Shown here: in pieces, positions 10,866 through 21,750 of the stretch
Layout: every line of letters starts with the position of its first letter
Position numbering within the stretch: the stretch's first letter is position 1
Assembly (NCBI GenBank): GCA_963576475.1
Contig: OY754982.1
Coordinates: forward strand, 4,677,201-4,741,200
Source of the DNA: Molanna angustata
Taxonomy: Eukaryota > Arthropoda > Insecta > Trichoptera > Molannidae
Direction: 5' to 3'
Length of the DNA: 64,000 nucleotides
Made by a program: the position numbers and the translations under genes
Notes under the pieces: generated by a model
Told to the model about the DNA's origin: nothing
The model's database searches: none
What the model saw: the letters and a program-made list of their open reading frames with translations, nothing else

Positions 10866-11290
10866 ACTCGTTAACAATACACGCAGCCCGGCTGTGGAAC
10901 CAATTACTCAATGGTATAAGAGAAGCTCCTAGCTTAATAGTTTTCAAGAACCTTCTGAAGTCACACTTCTTATCCTCATACCTATAATTCCTTTATCCTT
11001 CATCCCTTCACAATCCATCCTTTTCCTATTTTTGGACATCATTATTATTTTTATTTAAGTTTTTTATATAAATTTAGCATTTTTGTATTATTTACTTTTT
11101 CTTTCTCATGTATACCAATTAGTTTTTATTTTTTGCAAGCAAGTATATGTATTTTCATACTTGCTTGTACTATTGTATTTACAAGTGTGGTTGACTGGTA
11201 GAAATTGCCTAAGAGCAATAAGTCCGCCACATTATGTGATTTGTTTTGCATAATAAAATAATTTGATTATTATTATGTTAAGCTATTTGA
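10866..11290 (+). pseudogene. Non-LTR retrotransposon tail, part 2, and 3' UTR
   Basis: The translation SLTIHAARLWNQLLNGIRE then FKNLLKSHFLSSYL is the terminal 'a.RLWN.L...IR....FK..LK..L' motif, continuing the fragment cut at 9887. The 3' UTR includes 'gaaattgcctaagagcaata' followed by 'agtccgcc', a word also seen at 42840-42870 and, reversed, at 51590. It ends in (ATT)n near 11275. Confidence 0.75.
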
Positions 11291-11509
11291 TATCAACGTT
11301 AATACATTGAGACGTATTTTCTGACTTTTTCATGGTTATTTAATTTTATAATGTAACTGTGCAAATTATATACCTACACTTATTTTGATATCTTAATTAT
11401 GCGCTCAATTTTTTGGAGACGAGTTACCTTAGCTTCAATGGAGCCCCTGTATGGAATAAGGAATTAAGGTAAAAATATTGAGAAGATTAAGAAAAGTAAG
11501 AAAATTGTG

Positions 11510-11664
11510 ATAGATGGGTGGTGGCTGAGCGGTTAGCGTGCTGGGTAATCCAATGGTTGCGAGTTCGAATCCTGCCACGACCGATTTCGTTCACCTATAG
11601 TACAAGCATTTATGTTTAGTATAGGGAACGTAAGGGGAAGTTTATGTACATACCTACTTGACAA
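11510..11664 (+). mobile_element. tRNA-derived SINE, family SINE-1
   Basis: A box 'tggctgagcggttagcg' and B box 'gagttcgaatcctgcc', followed by the body word 'gatttcgttcacctatagta'. Copies share this body at 48908, 59342 and 63039. The tail runs directly into a family B repeat. Confidence 0.85.
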
Positions 11665-11810
11665 ACTTTTTAACATCTCAATAGAGACAATGTTGGGATA
11701 TTATAGAAGAACCCGGAAGACAAGGCATCTACAGGGCTTATGACCTGTCATCGGCTGTCAGGGAAAAAATCAAATGTTTGCGTATATGCAATTAAATATA
11801 TTCCATTTGA
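11665..11810 (+). repeat. Dispersed repeat family B
   Basis: Contains 'catctcaatagagacaatg', 'tacagggcttatgacctgtc', 'atcggctg' and 'aatgtttgcgtatatgcaa' in the order seen in the other copies. It lacks the middle segment present at 20660-20760. Confidence 0.75.
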
Positions 11811-11826
11811 CATATTAATTCTTGAA

Positions 11827-11990
11827 AATGAGAAATATTAACACATATAATTTTACAATAGATTTATTTCACTCCCGATGACCGTTTCGGCTAACAAGGC
11901 CATAATCAACCGGGAGTGAAATAATCTATTGTAGAATTATATGTGTTTATATTTCTCATTTTCATAATGGAGTTCTACAAATTAGAAGCC
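11827..11990 (-). mobile_element. Fold-back with degenerate hammerhead core (Penelope-like end)
   Basis: Arms 11827-11877 and 11912-11963 are near-perfect inverted repeats around a short centre. Read on the minus strand the centre gives 'ttgattatggcc', a loop, then 'gccgaaacggtc' between the two arms. That is a type I hammerhead layout, with helix I formed by the long arms, but the CUGANGA box is degenerate (TTGATTA). The following 'aatggagttctac' also follows the 15.1-kb fold-back, linking the two. Confidence 0.45.
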
Positions 11991-12985
<995 letters not shown>

Positions 12986-12987
12986 AT

Positions 12988-13525
12988 TTTCATTCATACT
13001 ATTACGGCATATCCCCTAATGTAAGAGGGTGTGCATAAGTTAACACTTAGTTGTCCAAGGTATTCGAAAAATAACACTTTTGACCAGCGGTACTCTCACT
13101 TAGCGCTCCGTGAAGGGGCCGTTTACAGTTTCCATATGCAGAGCGGGTGGCTGTGGTAGTAGCGAATATTGTTTTAAAAAATGACTGACGGTATTATGCA
13201 TGTATTAGCGTTAGTATTTATAAAATGTTATTTTTTTATAATCAAGCCTTTCTTGAACCTCATTATTATGAAAGTATTAAGACATAATTTAAAAATTTGA
13301 ATAATATCAAAACGTGGGCAATACAGGATAAAATGTGTCCGGTACAAGAGCACCGACGGTCATCAGAGGGCTTATTAAAGAAACAACGACACATGCGTGT
13401 ATCCCCACACACCAGTCTCGTCTCACTTAAAAAGGCACTACATTCAGAATGGGTGGTGAAACTTATTGCTGAACTATGTGAGATGTTATTTTGAGTGTTG
13501 TATTTTTGATAACACGCTTATGTTG
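12988..13525 (+). repeat. Dispersed repeat family A, interrupted copy
   Basis: The left part (12988-13035) has 'cattcatactattacggcat'. The right part (13380-13520) has 'cacacaccagtctcgtctca', 'aaaaggcactacattcagaa' and 'tgggtggtgaa'. These join directly in copies at 18925-19215 and 53287-53575; here about 340 bases of other sequence lie between. The family is about 290 bp, non-coding and unclassified. Confidence 0.7.
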
Positions 13526-14160
13526 CGCTTCCTTTTTCAAGGTAATGGACACCCACACACCTGTCGCTATATGAAATATGTACGGACAAACAATGAAAAG
13601 TCGTTAATTCAGAGTCGTACTCAAGTCTTACAGCTTGAGTACGACTGAACTTTGGTGAAATGAAGGTTATGTATATATTCAAGACCTCGTGTGACCCTCA
13701 AAGCATAAACCATATCACGTTACAGGCAAACTAAATCTCTATGAATGTTTAAGGTCGGGATCCGACCAAGATTTCAGGACGATGCTAATAGTAGCAGAAC
13801 TAAGGAAAGTTTCGTATTTCAGGATTGTAATATTATAAAAAATTACATAAAAATGACTTATTGATCACAAATAAACGCCGTTAAAAGATAATTGAACGTC
13901 GAAAAGTTTTACGTTATAAGTCATAATTTATTTCTGTGGGAGTAACTTGTGATATTAAAAAAACTATAAATATTTTTAAATTACTGTGTTAAAGTAATTT
14001 CGTTCAAAATGATTACTAACCCTCAAAGTAAAAGTGGCAAAATAAAGCAGTGATTTCTAATAAAGAAAATATTGTGTTAATGGTGACTGAAAGTTGAGAT
14101 CTCTGCTTCATTTAAAATATATTTACCTCGCTAAATAATGATGAGTATTTGCTCCTCAAT
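13526..14160. other. No feature recognised
   Basis: AT-rich, without a convincing gene or repeat. A short inverted repeat ('cgtactcaagtcttacagcttgagtacg', split here as 'cgtactcaag' and 'cttgagtacg') lies at 13616-13643. Confidence 0.4.
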
Positions 14161-14164
14161 ACCC

Positions 14165-14372
14165 CACGGGAATATAATAATAAACACTTCCTTGCACCCT
14201 GAGCAAGTGGCGAGTTTATTGCCATATAACAATTTCTTCTATCTAACCAGTGTTTCCAGCCCAGAGAAACAACATTAGCGTGAGAAATGAATTTAAATAA
14301 ATTTCTCCCCTGCTGGGGATCGAACCCAGGACGCCCGCACAGAAACCAAACGGCTTACCATATAGTGGGGAG
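14165..14372 (-). mobile_element. tRNA-derived SINE, family SINE-2 (antisense)
   Basis: The complement of the SINE-2 consensus: antisense B box 'ggggatcgaacccaggac' at about 14317, and the tail with 'ttgcaccctgagcaagtg' and 'tttattgccatataacaa' to its left. It begins with (AATA)n at 14172. Confidence 0.8.
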
Positions 14373-14464
14373 TTATGAATTCTCATTTTTTAAGGTTATT
14401 TTTTTATTGCAGATTATCTACTTGCTTCATGCTGAGATTGTATTCTGTAAGTTTCATCACAATG

Positions 14465-14630
14465 TCTATGTGTGAGTGCCGCAGATCACAGACCGCATGC
14501 GAGACTGCTCTGCTACCAGTTCATGTGAGGACCTGCAACGCTGTAGCGGCGCAGCGGTAGAAGTTGTCAAGGTATTGGTCGAAAAGTGTTTGATTGCTTC
14601 TGACACGAGAGAAGAAGAAGAAGATACGTA
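14465..14630 (+). pseudogene. Non-LTR retrotransposon 3' end
   Basis: In frame: RDCSATSSCEDLQRCSGAA, then VEVVKVLVEKCLIASDTRE, ending in a GAAGAAGAAG tract. It resembles the last residues of the copy at 31165-32180 on the other strand (C.C......C...DL......C..V...W) and has the same (GAA)n terminus. Confidence 0.55.
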
Positions 14631-14924
14631 CAAAACAACCAGCACGGCTACCCATGAAGTTTTTTAAAATAAGATCAGCTTCAGACTTAAGAAATTATTA
14701 AGGGTAACAATAATAATATTTAGAATCAGTTCTTACAACATGAAAACAATTTATCAGTACCAACATCCAGTGGATAAGAACTATTCCACTAAGCTGTGCT
14801 GTGTATAGGACATAGTCCATACTTAATTTTAATTTTGGATTACCCTGACAGTTTGGGTTAATTTTTGGTTACCCTGACAAACAAAAGAAAACAAAAGAAC
14901 ACACATTTTTTGCAAAAACGGTAA

Positions 14925-15045
14925 ATAATATTGCTTCTCTGGGCTGAAACACTGGTTAGTTGGATGAAATTGCCATATGGCAATAAACTCGCTACTTGCG
15001 CAGGGTGCAAGGAAGTGTTAATTATTATTATTATTAAAATACAAC
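14925..15045 (+). mobile_element. SINE-2 3' half
   Basis: 'ttctctgggctgaaacactg', 'gaaattgccatatggcaata' and 'cttgcgcagggtgcaaggaa' followed by (TTA)n match the 3' half of SINE-2. There is no tRNA-like head, as for a 5'-truncated copy or a LINE 3' UTR sharing this tail. Confidence 0.65.
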
Positions 15046-15120
15046 AATTTATAATTAATATGTAGATATGTTATAAATACACAAAAAATACTTGGTAATA
15101 GTTCCATTTTATTTATTTGA

Positions 15121-15164
15121 CTATCGACGTGTTTCGAGCTAGGCACATCGTCAGAATAATTCTG
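15121..15164 (-). ncRNA. Type I hammerhead-like ribozyme motif
   Basis: Minus strand: 'ctgacgatgtgcc', loop, 'gctcgaaacacgtcgatag'. The CUGANGA box and GAAAC box are intact. The upstream 'attatt' can pair with downstream 'gatagt' as helix I. Helix II is short and imperfect. Helix III would be 'acacgt', nearly self-complementary, as in dimer-type hammerheads. Confidence 0.5.
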
Positions 15165-15179
15165 ACGATAAATAATTCA

Positions 15180-15223
15180 GAGTTATTCTGACGATGTGCC
15201 TTGCAAGAAACGCGTCGATAATC
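15180..15223 (+). ncRNA. Type I hammerhead-like ribozyme motif
   Basis: Plus strand: 'gttattctgacgatgtgcc', loop, 'gaaacgcgtcgataatc'. CUGACGA and GAAAC match the conserved core. 'gttatt' pairs with 'gataat' (helix I, with wobble pairs). 'acgcgt' is a perfect palindrome giving a dimeric helix III ending at a canonical GUC cleavage triplet. Helix II is only about 3 bp. Confidence 0.55.
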
Positions 15224-15300
15224 AAATAAATACAATAGAACCAAGTATTTTTTGTATATTTATAGCTTATCTACATACAATGGAGTTCTATCAAGAATTG

Positions 15301-16310
15301 TCGATCGACAAACTAAACTTATAATAATTAATAATTTAAAATTGAATAATCTTATTAATTTATACAATAATGACAATTTATTATTTAACAAATTTTTTAT
15401 GATTCAATGAAGAGTAAGATAAAGATTTGATTGTGATCGATTACTGATTTATACATTTTTAAGATTAAGGCGAGGATTAGAATGTATTAAGAATGTGTCA
15501 TGAGTAGCCCCCAGGTTTAACTGTTTAATAAATGAAATTAAGAGTCTTAAATTAAGACAGTTTTAACTGTTTCTACTGACTGAAGGAAAAAATCTGTTTC
15601 AGCCGAAAGTTCGGTTTATTATTCGGTTTCGGTCGGACAATATACATAACATGAATCATACATGCCGTAATGTAAAAATGATTGATTCTTGTAACAATAA
15701 CTCGCGTGGGCGATTTGAGGATATTTCAAAAAAAAGTTGCGGACAGTTGTGGAGTGGAGAAAAGTGAATGGGAAGCATTGTGAGGAAAATAATAATAACG
15801 ATTTGAGAGGTGGGAGGAGTAGAGAAAGAGAAAAAAGAGAAAGATCTCATCTCGGAGAGTACTTAGCGATCACAGCCTCGGGACTAGAGAAAATGTCTAT
15901 TTTTATCTATTACATTTTTCACACGCCCTGTCCAAACAACATCCATAAACCTACTAAAATCTTTTTCATAATTGTATGTACATATTATAGTTTCCGTCAA
16001 TTTTTTTGAGGCTCTTCGCCGTAAAGAGGGGCGGCTTGTACACATACCAACCAAGCAAAAATAGACAAATTTGCAATCTGCGTACCCACGTGACATGCTC
16101 AAGTTGTTTTCCGATAACAGAGATTGGTAACCGTCACAACAAACTCATGAGTTGGTCCGGCGTGATTCAATCAAAGGTCAAATCCCATACAAATAATAAG
16201 GCACGAATCAACCAACCAACGTTTCTCCAAACGTTAAGTTTTAACTTGTCATCTTGGCTAGGCCCCCTTGTGACGCCGTACCCAGAATCCCGAACCACTG
16301 TCTGATTTAT
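15301..16310. other. No feature recognised
   Basis: AT-rich to about 15720. The part from 15720 to 16310 is of more even composition but shows no recognisable domain or splice-framed exon. Confidence 0.35.
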
Positions 16311-16314
16311 TTAC

Positions 16315-16480
16315 CCACGATGCTATTTCACGCCCCATACCTCGTCTTCCCTCTATCTTTGCAACCACTATGAGTTGTAGAAGGGCATATTTAACACCAC
16401 GCGGAATATGTGGCCAAAGAATGCGGTTTTGCGACTCTTGACGGTCAGCGTGGCCAGCAACTCTTTTTCTCTATCATATT
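16315..16480 (-). pseudogene. Non-LTR retrotransposon C-terminal fragment
   Basis: On the minus strand, split between frames: KSRKTAFFGHIFR, then LLQLIVVAKIEGRRGMGR and ASWVN. This is the 'R...FGH..R......L...I..GKIEGRRG.GRR..SWL' block of insect non-LTR tails. Frameshifts are present. Confidence 0.6.
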
Positions 16481-16564
16481 CAAAATTATTTCGTTGGATA
16501 CTATATTTGGAAATGTGTATGAGTTTATGGCATTAACTCTAATTTCATAGTTTACTCTTCTTCT

Positions 16565-16770
16565 TCTTCTCGTGTCATGTCAGGTCCCCCCGACGTTGAC
16601 GACCACTGTAGAGAAAGACTCCTTGTCCTGGGCAGTGCGAAACAGCCCATCTACAGTTCTCATATCAGTCCATTCCCGGATGTTTCGAAGCCAACAAAGT
16701 TGCCATCTTCCGACCTCAATATGACCCTCTATCTTCCCCTTCTTACACTTATGGTATCTCATAGATCTAA
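16565..16770 (-). pseudogene. Non-LTR retrotransposon C-terminal fragment
   Basis: The minus-strand frame reads GKIEGHIEVGRWQLCWLRNI, REWTDMRTVDGLFRTAQDKE and SFSTVVVNVGGT. This is the terminal 'GKIEG...GRR..SWL.NIREWT......LFR.A.DR..F..VVAN' motif. The 3' end is a TTCTTCTTCTT (antisense GAA) tract at 16556-16572. It is a second, separate copy of the same kind of tail as at 16315-16480. Confidence 0.7.
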
Positions 16771-16784
16771 GCTGAAAAAAAAGC

Positions 16785-16885
16785 TTATTAAAAACCGTGT
16801 CTCCGCCAGAAATTGAACCCGGGACCGTTGACTCAGAAGTCACATAAATAACTATCTGAGCCTCGATGGCTTCTTCTGACATATA
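16785..16885 (-). mobile_element. tRNA-derived SINE-3 head
   Basis: Antisense B box 'aattgaacccgggacc' at about 16814 and an antisense A box region at 16855-16870. Only the tRNA-like head and a short flank are clear. Confidence 0.6.
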
Positions 16886-16974
16886 TGTATATTCTTTGCT
16901 GTGAGACATTTGCTTAGAATGGTTTATATTCTATTAAGATTTTCGGTTGTCCCGTAAGCAACGAGTAATCGAAA

Positions 16975-17066
16975 ACAGTTTAGCAATGGTGTCTCCACCG
17001 GTAATCGAACCCGGGACCTATGGATCAGCAGTCAGATACCTAACCACTGAGCCACGAAGGCCGACA
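16975..17066 (-). mobile_element. tRNA-derived SINE-3 head, best preserved
   Basis: Minus strand: 'tggctcagtggttaggtatc' (A box) and 'cccgggttcgattaccggtg' (B box) in a layout of about 75 bases close to a tRNA. It is followed at 17067 by an (ATTC)n tract. Confidence 0.75.
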
Positions 17067-17104
17067 TTATTCATTCATTCATTCATTCATTAATGAATGA
17101 ATAA
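17067..17104. repeat. (ATTC)n / (ATGA)n microsatellite
   Basis: 'attcattcattcattcatt' followed by its inverse 'aatgaatgaata'. Confidence 0.85.
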
Positions 17105-17740
17105 AATATTCGTTGAAAATTTTCGATTCATCGTTTTAAATCGGGCGATTAAACAGAGCTAGGGTTCCCGGTTACACGCTGTAATGATAAAATGAATACA
17201 AAATGAGGGAGAAATTGAAAGAAAGAAGGGTTAAGAACAGGAAGAAAATGATTAATTCGCAATTAGAACCTGAGCAGAAGACGCAGATGCACTTTTGGAT
17301 GTAAATATAATGACACAAGAAACGGAGAAAGAAGGCGCCAAAAACCATAAATACGGACCAAGAAAGGAAGCGTCGGAGGTTTTAATTAATTCTAACGGTT
17401 TAATTAAAATAAATTTATTAAATCGACGGTTCCGGTTTCTAAGAAGAAGAAACTGCGAGAAACGATATGGCTGAGGTAGATCATATTTACAAAATGACGC
17501 AATAAGGGAAATGCAAAATTGCAGTTATAAAAACAAATTAAAAGGGTTTCATCCACTGCACCGCCCGCCGGCGCCGATAGATAAAAAGATAAAATAATGT
17601 TAATTTACATATTAAAATATATGACATTTAAATAAATTAATAATAAAATAAAACATAAATAGAATATTTTTATTGTTGCATACACGGAAAGATTTGAATA
17701 TTTTCCTGTTGGAAGTCAATCACATTTAAAGAAAAAAAAT
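17105..17740. other. No feature recognised
   Basis: Purine-rich and AT-rich stretches without ORFs or shared repeats. Confidence 0.4.
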
Positions 17741-17744
17741 TAAC

Positions 17745-17935
17745 ATTTCAATAGAGACGAAGTTGGAACATTATAAGAGAATCAGGAATTCATGGCACTT
17801 GTGGCGATGATGTATTTCAGCTTATTTTCAAACAAACAGATTTTCATGATTAAAATACATAGAACTTTCAAAAATTGTATTGATTGGGAACTCAATAAGA
17901 AGGCATAATTGGTGAAAGTTGCGCAAGCGCATAAA
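17745..17935. repeat. Dispersed repeat family B
   Basis: 'caatagagacgaagttgga' on the left and, reversed, 'cgcttgcgcaactttcacca' with 'aattatgccttcttattgag' on the right. The two halves of the family are here joined in opposite orientation. It abuts family C at 17936. Confidence 0.65.
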
Positions 17936-18290
17936 GTTATCAGGTGATAACCCCTGACTGAAACAATAATTCAAAATTCTGAGTAAAAAAATATGTAGGC
18001 CTACAACTATCTATATAATCTGAAATTTTGGGCTCTATAAATTGAGCGGATAAAAAGTAATAAGACATACACAGACACACAAAATGTTCTACTACGAATT
18101 CTGAGTAAATCCATATATATACAGAACAAATATGCTGCGAAGCCTCTGAGTTGGTGTTTTTTGATTTCAAAGTTGGAAAGGCCTTGAAAAATATAGACCC
18201 TGCATACAAATCTCGCGTAGCTTGGCTTGATACTTTATCGATAGGTTAAGAGATTAAAATTCATTTGAATAAATCGACAGTTGGAAAATA
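17936..18290 (-). mobile_element. Family C element, truncated copy
   Basis: Minus strand: starts at the terminal motif 'ccaactgtcgat' (18276-18287), then the internal words 'aagtcaaaaa', 'ggcttcgcagcatat' and 'tcagtcaggggttatc'. Only about 350 of roughly 960 bases are present. Confidence 0.7.
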
Positions 18291-18920
18291 TATATTGTAT
18301 AGGTAACTGATGATGTTAGACGAGTGGCTGGAGGTGGATGTAGCGGTCTGCCCAAGAGAGCGACCTGTGGAGATCTCGGGGAAATATGTTCAAAATCTAC
18401 TATTTGGCCTATTATAAAGACCTTAAAATAAATTAGCATTCGTAATTTTAGCCAAAATCTTTATCGATAAGTCTGTGACGCATTTTTTATTTCATTTAAA
18501 AAAAATCGATCGATTTCGATGGATTTTACTTAGAAATAATACGATGAATTTATTTAAATTTTCATTTCAAAGCATTAAAAATTCAAAGTAAGAATACCAA
18601 ATATATAATTTATACACCGACGTCTTAATAGTATTTTTACTGAATATTACATTTTCGTAAAAAATAATCCACAAAAAGAAAAAAAAACATAAAGAAGTAA
18701 GAGTTAATAAAGAATACTTACTAATAACATAATGGGAAAATAATGTAAGCTTCTGATTTTAGGAATATACATAATTAATTCTCGTATAATTCATGAAGAC
18801 AAACCGTTTCTCAAACATTCTCAAATGTGATAAGTTTATTTATAAATCAGCATAACAAATTTTATGTTAAGAACATAACAAAAGGGGTCCTTAAAATTCA
18901 CATACGAGTACAATTAAATT
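18291..18920. other. No feature recognised
   Basis: AT-rich; no ORF and no repeat noted. Confidence 0.4.
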
Positions 18921-18924
18921 AAAC

Positions 18925-19215
18925 TCATTCATACCATCACGGCATATACCACAATGTGGGGTAACCAGCGAAAGTGTGCGGGTGTGCATTGCCTTATAAG
19001 AGGGAGAACAACACATCTATGTCTACCCACACAGCAGTCTCGTTTCACCGAAAAAGGCACTACATTCAGAATGGGTGGTGAACCTCCTTGCTGAACTATG
19101 AGAGATGTTATTGTTGCCTGTTGTATTTTAGATTACCCGGCTCTTACGGGACACTCGAAAACAATGATTTAAAAGAATGGAAGCGCTATTCTAAGCCGGT
19201 GCCTCACAGCTAAAT
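18925..19215 (+). repeat. Dispersed repeat family A, near full length
   Basis: Starts 'cattcataccatcacggcat', passes 'gtgtgcgggtgtgcattgcc', 'cagtctcgtttcaccg' and 'aatgggtggtgaacctcc', and ends 'ctattctaagccggtgcctc'. It has no inverted ends and no pol III boxes. Seven copies or pieces lie in this window. Confidence 0.8.
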
Positions 19216-19258
19216 TAAACTCAGTGCTACTAATGCATTTTATTAGTAAAATATTTCC

Positions 19259-20105
19259 GAAATGAAAATTGACACAATACTCAATATTAGTATCACAAAG
19301 TACATGATTTTTTCAAAGGGATATAAGTTTCGAAAAGCAAATACTTTTATCGTTAGTAAATGTGTGATTTATATTGAAACATTGAATGTATTCGGAAAAC
19401 TCTGTTCCATCTCACTTTGTGTACCAGTCCCCTGACCTAAAGATTGGAATGAAAATTGAAACAGTACTCAATATTATAACAGCACCAAAAAGTACATGCT
19501 CTTTACAAAGAAATTTCTGTTTCGAAAAGCAAATACTTATACCGCTAAATAAATGTGTGATTAATATTCAAACATTGAATGTGTTTGGTGAACCCCTGTT
19601 CCACCTCACTTTGTGAACCAGTCTCCTGGCCTAAAGTTTGGAATGAAAATTGAAACAGTTCTCAATGTTAGTATCAAAAAGTACATGCTGTTAACAAAGA
19701 GATTTCTGTTTCGAAAAGCAAATACTTATACCGCTAAATAAATGTGTGATTAATATTCAAACATTGAATGTGTTTGGAGAACCCCTGTTCCACCTCACTT
19801 TGTGAACCAGTCTCCTGGCCTAAAGTTTGGAATGAAAACAGTACTCAAATCTTGAAAAAGTACATGTTGTTCTTCTTCTTCTATCGTGTCTGCAGCTGCA
19901 CAGATGTGCGGTGGTCTGCTGCTCTCCACAGTCACATGTCGTTGGTATTCTCATACACGTTTTTAACAAAGGGATTTAAAATTCGGCAAGCAAATACTTT
20001 TATTGCTATACAAATGTGTAATTAACATACGATTTATATTTAAATATTGAATGAATGTGTTTTGTATACTCCCGTTCCACCTCATTTTGTGAGCCAATTC
20101 CCTGG
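19259..20105. repeat. Tandem array of about 190-bp units, about 4.5 copies
   Basis: 'gaatgaaaattga' recurs near 19259, 19447, 19641 and 19830. Each unit also contains 'cgaaaagcaaatactt', 'caaacattgaatgt' and 'ccacctcactttgtgaacca'. Units 2 and 3 are most alike. The last unit is interrupted by a retroelement tail at 19868-19960. Confidence 0.85.
19868..19960 (-). mobile_element. Non-LTR retrotransposon 3' end inserted in the 190-bp array
   Basis: 'gcggtggtctgctgctctcc' and 'acagtcacatgtcgttggta' are also present at 31300-31345. The 3' end is the antisense (GAA)n 'ttcttcttcttctatcgtgt'. Relative to the 31-kb copy about 85 internal bases are missing, so this is an internally deleted or rearranged tail. 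Confidence 0.65.
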
Positions 20106-20574
20106 CTTAGTCGTACCTTATATCATATCTGTATATTCTTTATTCTTTAATTAAAATCTCATTTGAGGTTGCATATCATATTAGAGATATCTCCCACAAT
20201 TTCAATTAAAACTAACTTCATATGAAATGCATCCATATTTCATTTAACTGATGTAATTAAAATGTCATTTTGGATCATGCCATTGTTGTAAGTCATTCAA
20301 GTCATTCACTTTATTAATTTGCAGAGTAATTAAAAGTAAAACGACGATAGCAATCACAATTGCGAGTTGACGAGTGACAGGTATGATAATTAAAATAAAT
20401 CAAATTTGAGTATTTACGGGTTGAAACACAATAAAATGAATTATTGGAAATATTCATGTTTTTTTATTTATTTTATTATTTAAAATGCATTTGTTTATAA
20501 CGCTACATTACCCCGTATTCAGTAACTATTGTAACTAAAATAGGAACATACAAAAATTGTATTTTTTAACAGAT

Positions 20575-20775
20575 TTTTAATTATCTCAATAGAGACAAAG
20601 TTGGAATATTTACTGTAGGAGAACCGGGAAATCAAGGCACCTACAGGGCTTATGACCTGTCATCGGCTGGTTTACGTGATCACTTGATGCGCTTGCGCAA
20701 CGTTCACCAATTATGCCTTTTTAATGAGATCCCTATCAATTCAATTTTTGAAAGTTCTATATATTGTAATACTGA
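20575..20775 (+). repeat. Dispersed repeat family B, longest copy
   Basis: Contains in order 'tctcaatagagacaaagttg', 'aatcaaggcacctacagggc', 'gacctgtcatcggctggttt', 'gcgcttgcgcaacgttcacc' and 'ttttgaaagttctatatatt'. This copy joins segments that appear separately elsewhere. Confidence 0.75.
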
Positions 20776-21098
20776 AATTCTTTTCGCTTGAAAATAAGGA
20801 ATTTTTACTACAGCAATCTATGTGTGAAATTATGAACAACATTCTTATTATTGTTATTTTTGTTGTAACGCCATCTATTGAGAGAATTGTTTTTTTTTGT
20901 AAATAATGAGAGCAACAATTCTTATACCTGAGGTGACAAATGCATTTTTCGCATAGAAGTCACCCCTGAATTGCGCCAGACTTATAAGGTCATTTTTGTC
21001 TTATTTACCTACTTGTACCAATGTGTAAGTTATCGTATATTTTTTTATTATTGCATATGCGCAAACATTGGATTGCGCATATGCAACCGACCGTAAAT
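20776..21098. other. No gene; short palindrome
   Basis: Mostly AT-rich. At 21052-21084 'ttgcatatgcgcaaac' and its near complement 'ttgcgcatatgcaa' form a short palindrome related to one end of family B. Confidence 0.45.
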
Positions 21099-21400
21099 CT
21101 AAAATTGTAGATTTTAGATCTACGGTCTGATTCAGAGTTATAAAATTATACACTTGGACTAAATGGAATAGAAACGTAGGTACCTATACTGGCCGGAATT
21201 TTCTTAAAAAGTTACTGTATTAGACGTATTTTGAATAATTATGAAAATGATGAAAATTTCATAATTATTCATAATACGTCTAATTCAGGAACTTTTTAAG
21301 AACATTCGGGCCAATATAGGTACGTTCCTATTCCATTTAGTCCAAGTGTATATTTAATAACGCTGAAATAAGACCGTAAATCTAAAATCTACAATTTTAG
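21099..21400. mobile_element. Long fold-back element (MITE-like), 302 bp
   Basis: The two arms are near-perfect complements from 'ctaaaattgtagattttaga' (21099) to its complement ending at 21400, meeting near 21250. Inner landmarks: 'cacttggactaaatggaata' against 'tattccatttagtccaagtg'. There is no coding sequence. The family is unknown. Confidence 0.85.
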
Positions 21401-21750
21401 AACGTTCCTACTTTAGTTCCAATAGTTACTAAATACGCGGTATCAGTTAATGAAAATAACAAGCTAATTACTGCTTCCCAACTAGTAAACCATGTTATGA
21501 CAGTGAAAATATAATGTTGAACCGGATGACAGTTTATTTTGTATAATAAATTCAAGATTCAAAAAATTAAGTTTACTATTAATTTAAGAATTCTACGAAA
21601 ACTATTGGAATAAACCTATCCTACTACGTTTTTATTAATTGATTTTTATAATTTTTGTTCAAAAAAGGACATAAAGGCGAATTGATAACCATAAGAAAAT
21701 CTGATACATCCAACCCACGTGAATTCGATGATAATTTGACGGTAGTTTTT
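21401..21750. other. No feature recognised
   Basis: AT-rich unassigned sequence. Confidence 0.4.

Larger units (their letters stand above)
15085..15300. mobile_element. Penelope-like terminal fold-back with two hammerhead motifs
   Basis: An inverted repeat with arms from about 15090 ('aaaaaatacttggt') to 15255 ('accaagtattttttgt'). Each arm carries a hammerhead-like core, one per strand. Hammerhead motifs in inverted or direct terminal repeats are characteristic of Penelope-like retroelements. No coding sequence remains. Confidence 0.55.

Noticed and set aside
16975..17066. Genuine tRNA gene
   Set aside because: A and B boxes are present but the cloverleaf is imperfect and the same head recurs with a SINE body, so it is a tRNA-derived SINE.
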